NCBI GenBank assembly: GCA_025360185.1
Contig: JANYCR010000274.1
Location: forward strand, 1 to 34,318
DNA length: 34,318 nucleotides
Source of the DNA: Leptospiraceae bacterium
GTDB taxonomy: Bacteria > Spirochaetota > Leptospiria > Leptospirales > Leptospiraceae
Direction: 5' to 3'
The translations under genes were made by a program, and so were the position numbers. Below, in pieces: positions 1-8,301 of this stretch; the stretch's first letter is position 1, and each line of letters begins with the position of its first letter. The notes under the pieces were generated by a model. The model had not been told where the DNA came from and made no database searches. It saw nothing but the letters and a program-made list of their open reading frames with translations.

Positions 1-1768
1 TTACTTCTGGAGAATCTGGAATTGATTTAATTGCATCGTAGAGTCTAATACAGTTTTCCCGACTCATACAAACCACCATCGCCTTACCCTGAATAGCCTT
101 TCGTCTGGCTTTAAAATGTTCCACTAGATCTTTAGCTAATCTATCAATTCTTTCTTTGGCACCTGCGGCATTTGCCATCGCTGCCCATCTACTCTTTTTA
201 TAATTAACAGAATCTTTTTCATCACCTTCTGTAATTTCATCTAGCTCTTCATCAATGTTTGGATTATTTAGTGCGAGCGGAATAATCTTTGCTTGATAAT
301 AAATAGGAACAGTAGCTCCATCTTCCTGGGCTTGCTTCATATCATAAGTATGAATATTCTCTCCAAAAATTTCATACGTATTGGCATCTGCTTTTTCAAT
401 TGGTGTTCCTGTAAAACCAATAAAGGATGCGTTAGGTAAAGACTGCCGCAAACTTCTAGCAAACCCCTGTGATCTTTTAGTAGCCCCTTTTTTATCCTTT
501 GCATATTTAACTTCATGACCGTATTGTGTTCGATGAGCTTCATCTGCGATAACGATAATATTTTCTCGAAGGGAAAGTATTGGATGCTCTGTTTCTTCTT
601 CTTTCAGTTGAAATTTTTCGATAGTGGAAAATATGATTTCTCCTCCCTCTGATCGTAAGAGAGAGCGCAACTCATCAACGGATTCAGCATGTTGAATATT
701 TCCAATATAAGAAGCGCATAATACGAATTGGTCAAAGAGTTGTTTGTCTAGATCATTTCTATCTACTTGAATTAAGATGGTCGGATTTTTAAATTCACTG
801 CTCTTTCTTAATATTTTAGAAAAAAATAGCATGGATAAAGATTTTCCTGACCCTTGTGTATGCCAGATAACACCGATTCGTTTATCGGCTTTAGGTCTAA
901 TTGCTTCTTTTGCTTTTTCAATTGCAAAACGAACAGCGAAAAATTGATGATACTTAGCTCCCTTCTTAATATTCAAATCACCGGAGGTTTCAAATAAAAC
1001 AAAGTAGCGAATATAACTAAGTAGCCTCTCTTTTGGAAAGAGTCCTTCGATGAGAGTTTTCATTGCTCCAGTGTGAAATTTTTCGACTAGTTTTCCATCA
1101 ATGGTTTTCCAAGGAGCATACCATTCAAATGAAGAACTCCACATCCCATGATAAGATCCGTGTGATTTAGGTGTATCTTCTTTTGGTTCGCCTACTACCC
1201 CACCATCAGAAAGAATTACTATTTCATTATAATCGAAAAGCAAAGGAATATCATTTTTATAATGTTGGATTTGTTGAAATGCACCTTCTACGGTCGTATT
1301 AGAATCATTCGGATTTTTTAATTCAAAGAGAACGAGTGGTAATCCATTGATGAATAAAATTATATCCGGTCGTCTATCGTTATTTCCAGAAATAGAAAAT
1401 TGATTTACGATTAAGAATTCATTTTCTTCTGGTTCATTCCAATCTACTAAATAAATAAATTCGTTTGTTATCTTTCCATCTTTCTTCTTATACTGAATCT
1501 CCATTCCACCAACTAGCATTTCATGGAAATTTTTATTTCGCAAATCTGCTCTTGCTCCATGAATAGATTTTACTTTTACTAAAATCTCTTGAACGGTTTC
1601 TTCTGGTAATCCGCTATATTTTTTATTTAGAAATTTGTTTAGTCTATCTTCTAAGATGACTTCTTTCGGAGATCTTTCAATTGATCCACCAGAAATATAT
1701 TCATATCCTAAGCCTTGCAAACGTAAGATTGTATTTTTCTCGAATTCCGATTCAGTGGATTGTATCAT
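1..1768 (-). CDS. hsdR: Type I restriction enzyme R subunit (HsdR), C-terminus beyond the window
   Basis: This is the DNA-translocating endonuclease subunit of a type I restriction-modification complex (R2M2S), which cuts unmethylated DNA at a distance after ATP-driven translocation. About 589 N-terminal codons are present and stay open without frameshift to the left edge; full-length HsdR is usually about 1000 residues. The nuclease motif lies near residues 133-150 (RRPD followed by FELKNP, the PD-(D/E)xK pattern). Superfamily 2 helicase motifs follow: HTQGSGKS at about 302-309, DEAH at about 406, and GFTGTP at about 450. The ATG at 1768 is preceded by GAGG at a suitable distance. It is the last gene of a leftward hsd operon and lies about 100 bases after rloB, with its own likely promoter. 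The family call is very secure. Confidence 0.96.
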   Translation of the reverse strand, partial: MIQSTESEFEKNTILRLQGLGYEYISGGSIERSPKEVILEDRLNKFLNKKYSGLPEETVQEILVKVKSIHGARADLRNKNFHEMLVGGMEIQYKKKDGKITNEFIYLVDWNEPEENEFLIVNQFSISGNNDRRPDIILFINGLPLVLFELKNPNDSNTTVEGAFQQIQHYKNDIPLLFDYNEIVILSDGGVVGEPKEDTPKSHGSYHGMWSSSFEWYAPWKTIDGKLVEKFHTGAMKTLIEGLFPKERLLSYIRYFVLFETSGDLNIKKGAKYHQFFAVRFAIEKAKEAIRPKADKRIGVIWHTQGSGKSLSMLFFSKILRKSSEFKNPTILIQVDRNDLDKQLFDQFVLCASYIGNIQHAESVDELRSLLRSEGGEIIFSTIEKFQLKEEETEHPILSLRENIIVIADEAHRTQYGHEVKYAKDKKGATKRSQGFARSLRQSLPNASFIGFTGTPIEKADANTYEIFGENIHTYDMKQAQEDGATVPIYYQAKIIPLALNNPNIDEELDEITEGDEKDSVNYKKSRWAAMANAAGAKERIDRLAKDLVEHFKARRKAIQGKAMVVCMSRENCIRLYDAIKSIPDSPEV

Positions 1769-1833
1769 ATTCCTCGTTCAAGGAAAGCGGACATACCTTT
1801 TTACTAGTATGAAAAATAGGCTCCCCTCTTAGT

Positions 1834-1861
1834 TTTCTATTAGAAATACGAATAGTGTCAA
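1834..1861 (-). promoter_or_regulatory. Likely promoter for hsdR
   Basis: On the minus strand a perfect -35 box (TTGACA, 1856-1861) is followed after 16 bases by TAGAAA (1834-1839), a 4/6 match to the -10 consensus. The predicted start point would leave a leader of roughly 60 bases before the hsdR ATG at 1768. Separate transcription of hsdR is known in other type I systems, where restriction must lag behind methylation. The call rests on pattern matching only. Confidence 0.4.
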
Positions 1862-1868
1862 TAATAAA

Positions 1869-2504
1869 TCAAAGTTTAGGTGAGAGTCTTTCGATTAATT
1901 TATAAATCGTCGAGCTTGATTCTCTTAATGGGATTGGAATATTACGACTTTCAAAGTCTTCAGATCCTTTTCTAGCATTTCGAATTGCCTCTGGCATTTT
2001 GTCTTTGAGTTCTTCGAATACTTTTTGGAGAGTCTCTTTTGTTTTGCCGTATTTTGTTGTCTTCAAACATTGGTTTAGTTTTTCTTCGTAAAGACTTCTA
2101 TCCATCTTTTCACAAATGAAATTAAAGTGTAAAAGCAACCACAATTCAAAAGCTTGAATGGAATATGCCGTTTGAATTCCAGAACCTTCACACAATTTTA
2201 TGGCTTCCTGAAATTCATGGTCTTTCGTATCATCCTTATCAAATACTATCCAGTATTCATCAAACTCTTTAGTTGATTCTGTTTTTCGCTTAACTGCTTC
2301 TCTCGCAAGAGTAAGAGCATTTCCATTTTCAGTAAGTTCAATGGGGATAATATCAATATTACTCAATCGGCAAATTGATTTTAGATTCCGAAAGTATTCT
2401 GTCTCCGTTTGCCCCTCACAATAAATCAGAAATGTCTTTCTTAATTCTCTTGTCTCACCGACAGGTCGATGTCTTCTAGATTTACTTGGATCAAACTTTG
2501 GCAT
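1869..2504 (-). CDS. rloB: RloB-like protein (Toprim-fold effector candidate)
   Basis: This 211-residue protein has the hallmarks of the RloB family. CEGQTETEYF at residues 29-38 carries the first acidic residue. FDKDD at 88-92 is the DxD-type acidic cluster. FELWLLLHF at 119-127 is the characteristic family motif. The fold is Toprim-like and related proteins (AbiLii, and AriB of PARIS more distantly) are the nuclease or toxin part of phage-defence pairs with an ABC-type ATPase. It follows rloA with a 6-base gap, so the two are surely co-transcribed. The N-terminus is rich in arginine and lysine, which would suit nucleic-acid binding. rlo genes were first named as restriction-linked ORFs within Campylobacter jejuni hsd loci, and the setting here is the same. 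Nuclease activity is inferred, not shown. Confidence 0.88.
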   Translation of the reverse strand: MPKFDPSKSRRHRPVGETRELRKTFLIYCEGQTETEYFRNLKSICRLSNIDIIPIELTENGNALTLAREAVKRKTESTKEFDEYWIVFDKDDTKDHEFQEAIKLCEGSGIQTAYSIQAFELWLLLHFNFICEKMDRSLYEEKLNQCLKTTKYGKTKETLQKVFEELKDKMPEAIRNARKGSEDFESRNIPIPLRESSSTIYKLIERLSPKL

Positions 2505-2510
2505 GAGTAA

Positions 2511-3791
2511 TTAATTTAGTCCAGAGATTACAGGGATAGCTCCGTATTTCCCTCTCAAATAATTTTTACTAATTGCCTCATCATTTCGAACTCCCTTTCC
2601 GTCTTCGGTCTTATATTCATTGAGTGCAGTCAAAGTTGAAACTCCGAAAGAATCTTTCTCTGCAAGCCATATCTGGTCTCTACGTAAAACGCCAGCTTCT
2701 AACAAAGAAATATCATGCGTTGTAAAAATCAGTTGCGCATTCTTGTTGTTATACTCTTTATCATAGAACAATTTAATTAAATTCTGAGTAAGAATCGGAT
2801 GGAATTTTGTATCAATTTCATCGACAAACAATGCTCCGCCTTTTTCTAAAACTTCTATCGCAATGGCAGCAATATCAAAGAATTTACGCGTTCCCTCAGA
2901 TTCAAATTTACTAAATGGAAAATCCTTGAACCCTTTTTGATTTCCTTCATTGTCATAAATTTTTCTGCGGCTAATGATATTTTGTTTGGCAGTTAATAAA
3001 TTAAGAGCTGACTCTAAATCTAAAATTCCTTTAGTAGTATTCAGCTTACTATCTTTTTTAACTTGAATATCTTCAATGCCTGTGTCTGCTTTCTTCAAAA
3101 GATTCAATAATTTTTTTTGAAATTCCACTTCTTCAATTCTAGGTGTAACAGAGCTTCCATGAATGAATGCAGTGATTTCAAAAGAATCAAAAAAATAAAA
3201 GTTTTTAAAATACTCTAAGATGGAGCGAGAAGTTGGATCATTGAATTTTGCTGAGATAGTAAGAAGTAAAGCATCTTCTCGAATCATTTTATTTTTATCT
3301 AACTCATTTAAAATTTTATATTCACCATTAATATCAAATGCTTGGTCTTTTCTTTGAAATATTTTTGTTTCTCTATCGAGAGTCTTGTAAAGCCATTCTT
3401 GTTTAATATTTTTTTCTAAAATTTCAAAGCCATATCTGTATTCAGTCTCTTGAATAGAAAAAGAAATTTCAAAAGAACTAGATTCTTTTTCGGAAATAGT
3501 ATTCAATAGGAATGGATTGGATTGAAAGTTTTTGTAGTTCTGCCAAAGTTCATCTTGTTTTTCGGCTAAGACTGTATCTGCTAAGAATTGTAAAGCTTTG
3601 ATGACATTACTTTTCCCTCCCCCATTCGGTCCGTAAATAGCAGAAGCTTTTAGAACTTTTTCCTCTTTCCAGTTTATAACCGGAACATCTTGCAATTCAG
3701 GAATTTTTTCTTTTAAGGGAGCTGCCGTAAGATGAAATATTGTCTCATCTTTATAGGATAGGAAATTACCAAAACGAACCTGTAAAAGCAT
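2511..3791 (-). CDS. rloA: RloA-like ABC-type AAA ATPase
   Basis: This is a 426-residue ATPase of the RecF/SMC/OLD-like branch. Walker A is GPNGGGKS at residues 54-61. A signature-like SEGTRKF precedes a Walker B of ALFVDEID, and an H-loop histidine sits in IFTTHD. The N-terminus shows the family pattern for sensing a ligand through the nucleotide-binding core (FGNFLSYKD). RloA/AbiLi-type ATPases pair with RloB/AbiLii, and in related PARIS systems the ATPase holds the Toprim effector inactive until a phage trigger such as an anti-restriction protein appears. Its ATG at 3791 has GAGG upstream, and a good promoter lies about 30-65 bases before it, so rloAB may be transcribed independently of the upstream hsd genes. 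The role in defence is inferred from family and context. Confidence 0.88.
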   Translation of the reverse strand: MLLQVRFGNFLSYKDETIFHLTAAPLKEKIPELQDVPVINWKEEKVLKASAIYGPNGGGKSNVIKALQFLADTVLAEKQDELWQNYKNFQSNPFLLNTISEKESSSFEISFSIQETEYRYGFEILEKNIKQEWLYKTLDRETKIFQRKDQAFDINGEYKILNELDKNKMIREDALLLTISAKFNDPTSRSILEYFKNFYFFDSFEITAFIHGSSVTPRIEEVEFQKKLLNLLKKADTGIEDIQVKKDSKLNTTKGILDLESALNLLTAKQNIISRRKIYDNEGNQKGFKDFPFSKFESEGTRKFFDIAAIAIEVLEKGGALFVDEIDTKFHPILTQNLIKLFYDKEYNNKNAQLIFTTHDISLLEAGVLRRDQIWLAEKDSFGVSTLTALNEYKTEDGKGVRNDEAISKNYLRGKYGAIPVISGLN

Positions 3792-3809
3792 TCTAGCCTC
3801 TTATTGTCA

Positions 3810-3886
3810 TTTTTTGTGAATTTATAGTAATTTTAGCAAACAAGAAGTGCCAGTCAAGTTAAAAATATAGATTTTTTTGTGAATTT
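3810..3886 (-). repeat. 14-bp direct repeat flanking the rloAB promoter
   Basis: AAATTCACAAAAAA on the minus strand occurs at 3873-3886 and again at 3810-3823, 63 bases apart. One copy is just upstream of the -35 box and the other covers the predicted transcription start. This is the layout of a pair of operator half-sites, but the sequence is AT-rich and simple, so chance is possible. Confidence 0.4.
3830..3857 (-). promoter_or_regulatory. Likely promoter for rloAB
   Basis: Reading leftwards, TTGACT (3852-3857) is separated by 16 bases from TAAAAT (3830-3835); both are close to sigma-70 consensus. Transcription would begin near 3823, about 30 bases before the rloA ATG at 3791. Two copies of a 14-bp direct repeat flank it. 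Confidence 0.55.
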
Positions 3887-3915
3887 TTGTAGATAGGAGA
3901 TCAATTCGCGAGTCG

Positions 3916-3935
3916 GGGCACGATGCATCGTGCCC
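3916..3935. repeat. REP-like perfect 20-bp palindrome next to the RAYT gene
   Basis: GGGCACGATGCATCGTGCCC is its own reverse complement over all 20 bases. It begins directly after the TAA stop codon of the RAYT transposase (3936-3938), so the minus strand reads GTAA followed by the palindrome. RAYT enzymes recognise REP hairpins preceded by a conserved tetranucleotide, so GTAA plus the hairpin is a candidate substrate. It could also act as a transcriptional barrier, but no T-run follows it. Confidence 0.7.
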
Positions 3936-4532
3936 TTACACTCCGGATGATGCGATTCTATCGACGAGCTCTTTATGGTCAGCATTGGTGCTTATCGTGA
4001 CTTTGTTATTCCAATTGATTGGATTATTGGCTATGTAATTAACAATATTATAATATGATTTTTTATCTCTAATGATATGTTCATAATAATTCCGTTGCCA
4101 TACAGGAACACTAGGTGTATTTCTCAAAATATTGATTTGTTTTGTCACCGATGATTTATATCCACGAATAATTGTCGGAATTGTATTTGATGTTGGTTTT
4201 CCGAATTGTTCCACCGTTGATGCACGATTTATATACGTCATATCATCACGGGGATTAATTACAATTATCCCATGTAAATGATCGGGCATGATTACAAATT
4301 CATCCAATTCGATATTGGGACGCATCTGAGAAGTACGCAACCATTCATTATGCGCAATCATTCCCATTTCATTTAATTGCATCTTTTGAATTCCATTTTG
4401 TTTCACGATTTCGCCAAATAAATGTTGCCGATTGTTTAGACATATTGTAATAAAATACATTCCTTCACTGGAATAATCATATCCCTTTAAACGGATCGAT
4501 CTGCGATGATGTAAATCAGGATTATAGGTCAC
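3936..4532 (-). CDS. REP-associated tyrosine transposase (RAYT, Y1/HUH family)
   Basis: This 198-residue protein belongs to the IS200-like single-strand transposases domesticated as RAYTs. It starts with the family pattern HRRSIRLKGYDYSSEGMYF, has the metal-binding HUH motif in MPDHLHGIIV, and carries the usual C-terminal block with the tyrosine region (WQRNYYEHIIRD, then YIANNPINW). These enzymes nick and mobilise REP hairpins. The start is GTG at 4532, overlapping the hsdS stop codon (GTGA), so translation is probably coupled to hsdS. The stop codon touches a perfect palindrome. Its position inside an hsd operon between hsdS and rloA is unusual. It appears intact. A specific function here, such as driving rearrangement, cannot be deduced from sequence. 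Confidence 0.92.
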   Translation of the reverse strand: MTYNPDLHHRRSIRLKGYDYSSEGMYFITICLNNRQHLFGEIVKQNGIQKMQLNEMGMIAHNEWLRTSQMRPNIELDEFVIMPDHLHGIIVINPRDDMTYINRASTVEQFGKPTSNTIPTIIRGYKSSVTKQINILRNTPSVPVWQRNYYEHIIRDKKSYYNIVNYIANNPINWNNKVTISTNADHKELVDRIASSGV

Positions 4533-5764
4533 TCCACCCTCACTTCCCCACTCAATAACCGAGGAAGAAGATAATCACGAGTTTCCGTAAGAGATTGGAT
4601 TTCTTGGGAATTAGAAAATAATTTTTCAAAAATAGAATTACATTGTTTATTAAACTTTTCCATCGTAATCGAGTCAGGAAATACTATGTATAAATTTTTA
4701 AACGTATCGGTCGTAATAGTATTAAATACAGCACCATGACCTAATCTAAGAAGTTGGCTCATTTGATCTTGAAGATAAAGATATGTAAAAAACTGAAATC
4801 CTTTTTCTTTATGAATTATTGCATAATTAGATTGACTCATTGCCATTGGAATTCCGGCTAATACTATTTTACCAACCGTTCCTCTTGCTGTAATAAATAT
4901 AGTATCTTTCTCATATAACTTACTATTACATGCCTTCAATCCTCTTTGTGTTATATATCTTTCAGTTTCAAACAAATATACTGAATCCTGAACATCTTTA
5001 GGAGTGAAAAACGGAATATCACCATTCCAAAATTCTGCTACTTGGGTCTTAGGAGTGCCACCCCCAAGAATATTTACGTATTCAGTAAATATCCCCACCT
5101 TCCACCCTGCTGGAATCATTCCCATTTCGGGATGTTCGACGAGTTTACCAAAAGGGCATTCGGTTGCTTCTTCTTTTGCACCAGGAGGAATACCAAAGTT
5201 GACAAAATAATGACGATAAACCGCCATTGCCATTTCTTCTAACGTTTCATTCATGCGACGGTTGAGTTCTATCTTGTCGTCCAAGTCCCCAAGGACTTTG
5301 GCGATTTTGCGTTGGGTGGGGAGTGGTGGGAGGGAAAATTCAATCTCCCTAATACTTTTCATACTAATAGTTTTTTGTGTTGATCCAGTAGCTAAACTTT
5401 CAATTTGATTTTTCGATTCAACAGAAGTTAGTGTAAAGTAAAAATATTTTTTATCTTCTCTTGGAACAATGAAAACAGTATTTTGTCCAAGGCAAAAATG
5501 ATTATCTTCTCCAACATAACAAACGTTACCCGTAGTCCCTACTCTCGAAAAAACTATATCACCTTTTAAAGGTTTATATTTTCTAGAAAATTCTAAAAAA
5601 GTTTCTTCATCAACTTTTAAAGTATTTTTTAAATCTAAAACGCCTCCTTTTATATCTGTAACTCTAACCATATTATATCCTTGATTAGAATATTTTGGAG
5701 TTTTATGTAAGCAATCAATTACCTCCGCCACATCTCCCAGCTTAACAGTTTTCCAATCGGTCAT
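4529..5764 (-). CDS. hsdS: Type I restriction-modification specificity subunit (HsdS)
   Basis: HsdS chooses the bipartite target sequence for both HsdM and HsdR. The 411 residues show the standard plan. The first target-recognition domain is at about 1-150 and ends in FSLPPLPTQRKIAKVLGDLD. A central helical spacer follows with NRRMNETLEEMAMAVY. The second recognition domain begins near GMIPAGWKVG, and the conserved helix ends with TRDYLLPRLLSGEV. Length is normal and both halves look complete. The ATG at 5764 overlaps the TGA of the upstream protease gene (ATGA), so it is translated as part of the same polycistron. Its own stop codon overlaps the RAYT start. The recognition sequence cannot be read from the protein. 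Confidence 0.95.
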   Translation of the reverse strand: MTDWKTVKLGDVAEVIDCLHKTPKYSNQGYNMVRVTDIKGGVLDLKNTLKVDEETFLEFSRKYKPLKGDIVFSRVGTTGNVCYVGEDNHFCLGQNTVFIVPREDKKYFYFTLTSVESKNQIESLATGSTQKTISMKSIREIEFSLPPLPTQRKIAKVLGDLDDKIELNRRMNETLEEMAMAVYRHYFVNFGIPPGAKEEATECPFGKLVEHPEMGMIPAGWKVGIFTEYVNILGGGTPKTQVAEFWNGDIPFFTPKDVQDSVYLFETERYITQRGLKACNSKLYEKDTIFITARGTVGKIVLAGIPMAMSQSNYAIIHKEKGFQFFTYLYLQDQMSQLLRLGHGAVFNTITTDTFKNLYIVFPDSITMEKFNKQCNSIFEKLFSNSQEIQSLTETRDYLLPRLLSGEVRVE

Positions 5765-8301
5765 ATTTCTATTTCCACATTCACTTGATTTTCAATACGA
5801 ATTTTTTCATAGACAGGTATTTCGGGATTTAAAGATTCTAAGCTAATAAACATACAATAGGGAACTTCTTGTTCTAAGTCTTTTTCCCAGCCTTTATGAC
5901 CAACTACTGCAAAGCTAATAGATGCAGGCAAGTCATAAGATTTTAAAATTACCCAGTCTTTTTGAAGAGAACTATCATTTCGCTTAACACCTCTTATCAA
6001 ACCCCAATCTTTTCTTTCCCGAATCGTCCACTTTATAGAGGTTGGAGTTTCTTCTTCTGTAAATTCCTCTTCATCGGAATTAGTATAATCGGTTACTCTT
6101 TCTTTAAAGACTTGTTCGGATTCACCTAATTTGCCGCTAACCCAATCCACCCACGTAGCAACATAGGAATGAGAACCTTTTCTAGTTCTTCTAATTTTTG
6201 CTTTATATGCAAGAGTCACTTCTAACAAAAAATCATACGTGTCAGCAGGATTTCTTAGCTCTTCAGGAATTTGAAAGGAATAGATATGAGCTTTACGTGC
6301 TTGTATTTTATTCTCCGCTACAAAAGTAATCCTTGATTTAGAATTATCCAATGCTCGCGCTAAGGAAGGTAATCCATATCCAAAGTATCTAAGCGCATTG
6401 AAAGGATTATAACCATTTGCCTTTTCTGACCATCTAGCCGATTGAGCAACTAACGCACGCAAAAACAAAGAAGAAGCATTTTGCCATTTGGATTGAATTT
6501 TTGCAACAATGTGAGATACTTTTGGAGCCGCAAAAGAAGTTCCAATAGCGTCTCTTCTAATTGCTGGTTGCCCATCTAATGTAGATGAAGTCAATTCAGG
6601 ACTTGTATCTTCGTGCTTAGTTAAGTTTGGATTAGAATTTTTTTCTCTTACCCAATCTCCGCCATATTCGACTACATCCGGTTTGATACTGTCCCATATT
6701 CCAAGACCAGTTCTGCTAAAAGAAGAAATTTGATCTCTTGTTCCAAACGATTTTCTATCTATATCTTCGAATTCCCCATTGCATACAGAACCAACCGTTA
6801 GAGAAAAGAAACTTTGGGCAGGATTAGCAATTCGAGTAGAAGATTCAGTTAGATAGTTTGGATAATTTCGATTTGCCTGTAAATGTTCTTTTATTCCTAG
6901 ATTTGAGGGATTATTTGTTCTTTCTCGTAAGTTTCCAGCAGATATAATAAATAAAACATCCTTTTCCCAAATCAATTTATCAATAGAAGCTGACCAGTCA
7001 GACATATGTTTCATTTTACAAGGAAACTGTGAATTAATGCTTAGATTAAATATCTTAGTTTTTAATGGAAAGTAGTCTTCCACTATTTTCTTCATTAACG
7101 AAGCTGGAAATAATTCTGCTGCAAGATTAGAATACCTATCTAAAACTCTTGCATTTTGAATCCACATTGAATGTGAATATGTTCCTGACTTTGGAATAGA
7201 GTTAGAAAATAAAATGGCTCCGGCAACTCTCGTTCCATGTCCGCCGTTTCCAACTTTATCTACAGTCTCAGGGTCATCAGGAATATAAGACTTTGAATCT
7301 TCGCTTATTATTGCATCCACTAAAAATCTATGCCCTTCTTGAACTCCACTGTCAATTAAGCACACCTTAGGAGCATTAAGAGGAGGAGGATTAAAGTTTA
7401 ATCCTTCCGCAGGAGAAGTATTTTCTTCTAAATTTTTTTCAAATTCATAAGGATCATACTCGTTTATTTCGAATAAATATGGATAATTTAAAACGATGTC
7501 TTTTAACCCAAGACCATTGATTTTAATTCTAGTTCCAAAGCTATCACCGAAATCTATGAACGATTCTAAAAGATCACCATTGTATGCTTTATTACGAACT
7601 AATTTTTCAAATTCACTATGTCTTTTGAAGGCAATTTCATCTCTTAACTTTTCTGCTTCTTCTTTCTTCTTTCTCCAATTTATAATTCTAACCGAATACT
7701 TTTGTTCCGATTCTTCTTTTTTACGATTTGGATAATCAGAAATATATATATTGCAAGAAATTCCAACATCTAGAATATAAAGACTGTTATCCTCAATTGA
7801 ATCCCATTTCTCTTGTAATTCATCGGAAAGTATATTTTCAATTCTCCATTTTTTACCTTTTTCAATTTCCCAAAGCTGAGCGATCTGGTCTTTGCTCCTT
7901 CCCGTTTCTGTTAAAAACTGTTGAATTTTTTCTTTGAGACTAACAAGCTGTAATTCCCCTTTCATGGAAGATCCAATAATAACACCATCGTCTTCAACAG
8001 AGATTACTTCGATTCCAAACGAACGCAAAGAATCAACTTTCAATTCTTTAGGGTCAATTCTTAAAAATAAAGGAATTGCGTCTGGCAAAGGTGGAAGACT
8101 AGATTCCAATCTTTCCTTCTGAATTTTTTCCCATTCTTCAATGATTGTATTTGCTTGCTCTAAAAGATTTTCTCCATGCCCTGATCTATCATTTAGGTTG
8201 CCAAGTGTAGTGGGAGATTTACTCTTATTACCCCCAAAGAAAGAAGAACGGTGCTTAGCCTCTATACTTTGTTTAATTTTAAGATGGGGAAAATCTGCCA
8301 T
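5761..8301 (-). CDS. Subtilisin-like S8 serine protease, IetS-like
   Basis: This 846-residue protein has a complete subtilase catalytic set: Asp317 in LIDSG, His355 in GGHGTRVAG, the oxyanion Asn457 in SAGN, and Ser589 in GTSFAAP. There is no signal peptide, so it should act in the cytoplasm. Roughly 300 residues precede the protease domain and contain a charged helical stretch (about 205-235); about 200 residues follow it. A cytoplasmic subtilase directly after an AAA+ ATPase gene matches IetA/IetS, described as a plasmid stability and incompatibility pair in Agrobacterium and later grouped with phage-defence systems. The ATPase stop codon abuts this ATG, and its own stop overlaps the hsdS start. 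The protease assignment is secure; the IetS link rests on architecture. Confidence 0.88.
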   Translation of the reverse strand: MADFPHLKIKQSIEAKHRSSFFGGNKSKSPTTLGNLNDRSGHGENLLEQANTIIEEWEKIQKERLESSLPPLPDAIPLFLRIDPKELKVDSLRSFGIEVISVEDDGVIIGSSMKGELQLVSLKEKIQQFLTETGRSKDQIAQLWEIEKGKKWRIENILSDELQEKWDSIEDNSLYILDVGISCNIYISDYPNRKKEESEQKYSVRIINWRKKKEEAEKLRDEIAFKRHSEFEKLVRNKAYNGDLLESFIDFGDSFGTRIKINGLGLKDIVLNYPYLFEINEYDPYEFEKNLEENTSPAEGLNFNPPPLNAPKVCLIDSGVQEGHRFLVDAIISEDSKSYIPDDPETVDKVGNGGHGTRVAGAILFSNSIPKSGTYSHSMWIQNARVLDRYSNLAAELFPASLMKKIVEDYFPLKTKIFNLSINSQFPCKMKHMSDWSASIDKLIWEKDVLFIISAGNLRERTNNPSNLGIKEHLQANRNYPNYLTESSTRIANPAQSFFSLTVGSVCNGEFEDIDRKSFGTRDQISSFSRTGLGIWDSIKPDVVEYGGDWVREKNSNPNLTKHEDTSPELTSSTLDGQPAIRRDAIGTSFAAPKVSHIVAKIQSKWQNASSLFLRALVAQSARWSEKANGYNPFNALRYFGYGLPSLARALDNSKSRITFVAENKIQARKAHIYSFQIPEELRNPADTYDFLLEVTLAYKAKIRRTRKGSHSYVATWVDWVSGKLGESEQVFKERVTDYTNSDEEEFTEEETPTSIKWTIRERKDWGLIRGVKRNDSSLQKDWVILKSYDLPASISFAVVGHKGWEKDLEQEVPYCMFISLESLNPEIPVYEKIRIENQVNVEIEI

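Noticed and set aside
337-543. 68-codon reading frame inside hsdR
   Set aside because: It lies in a different frame on the same strand as the intact hsdR coding sequence and encodes nothing recognisable.
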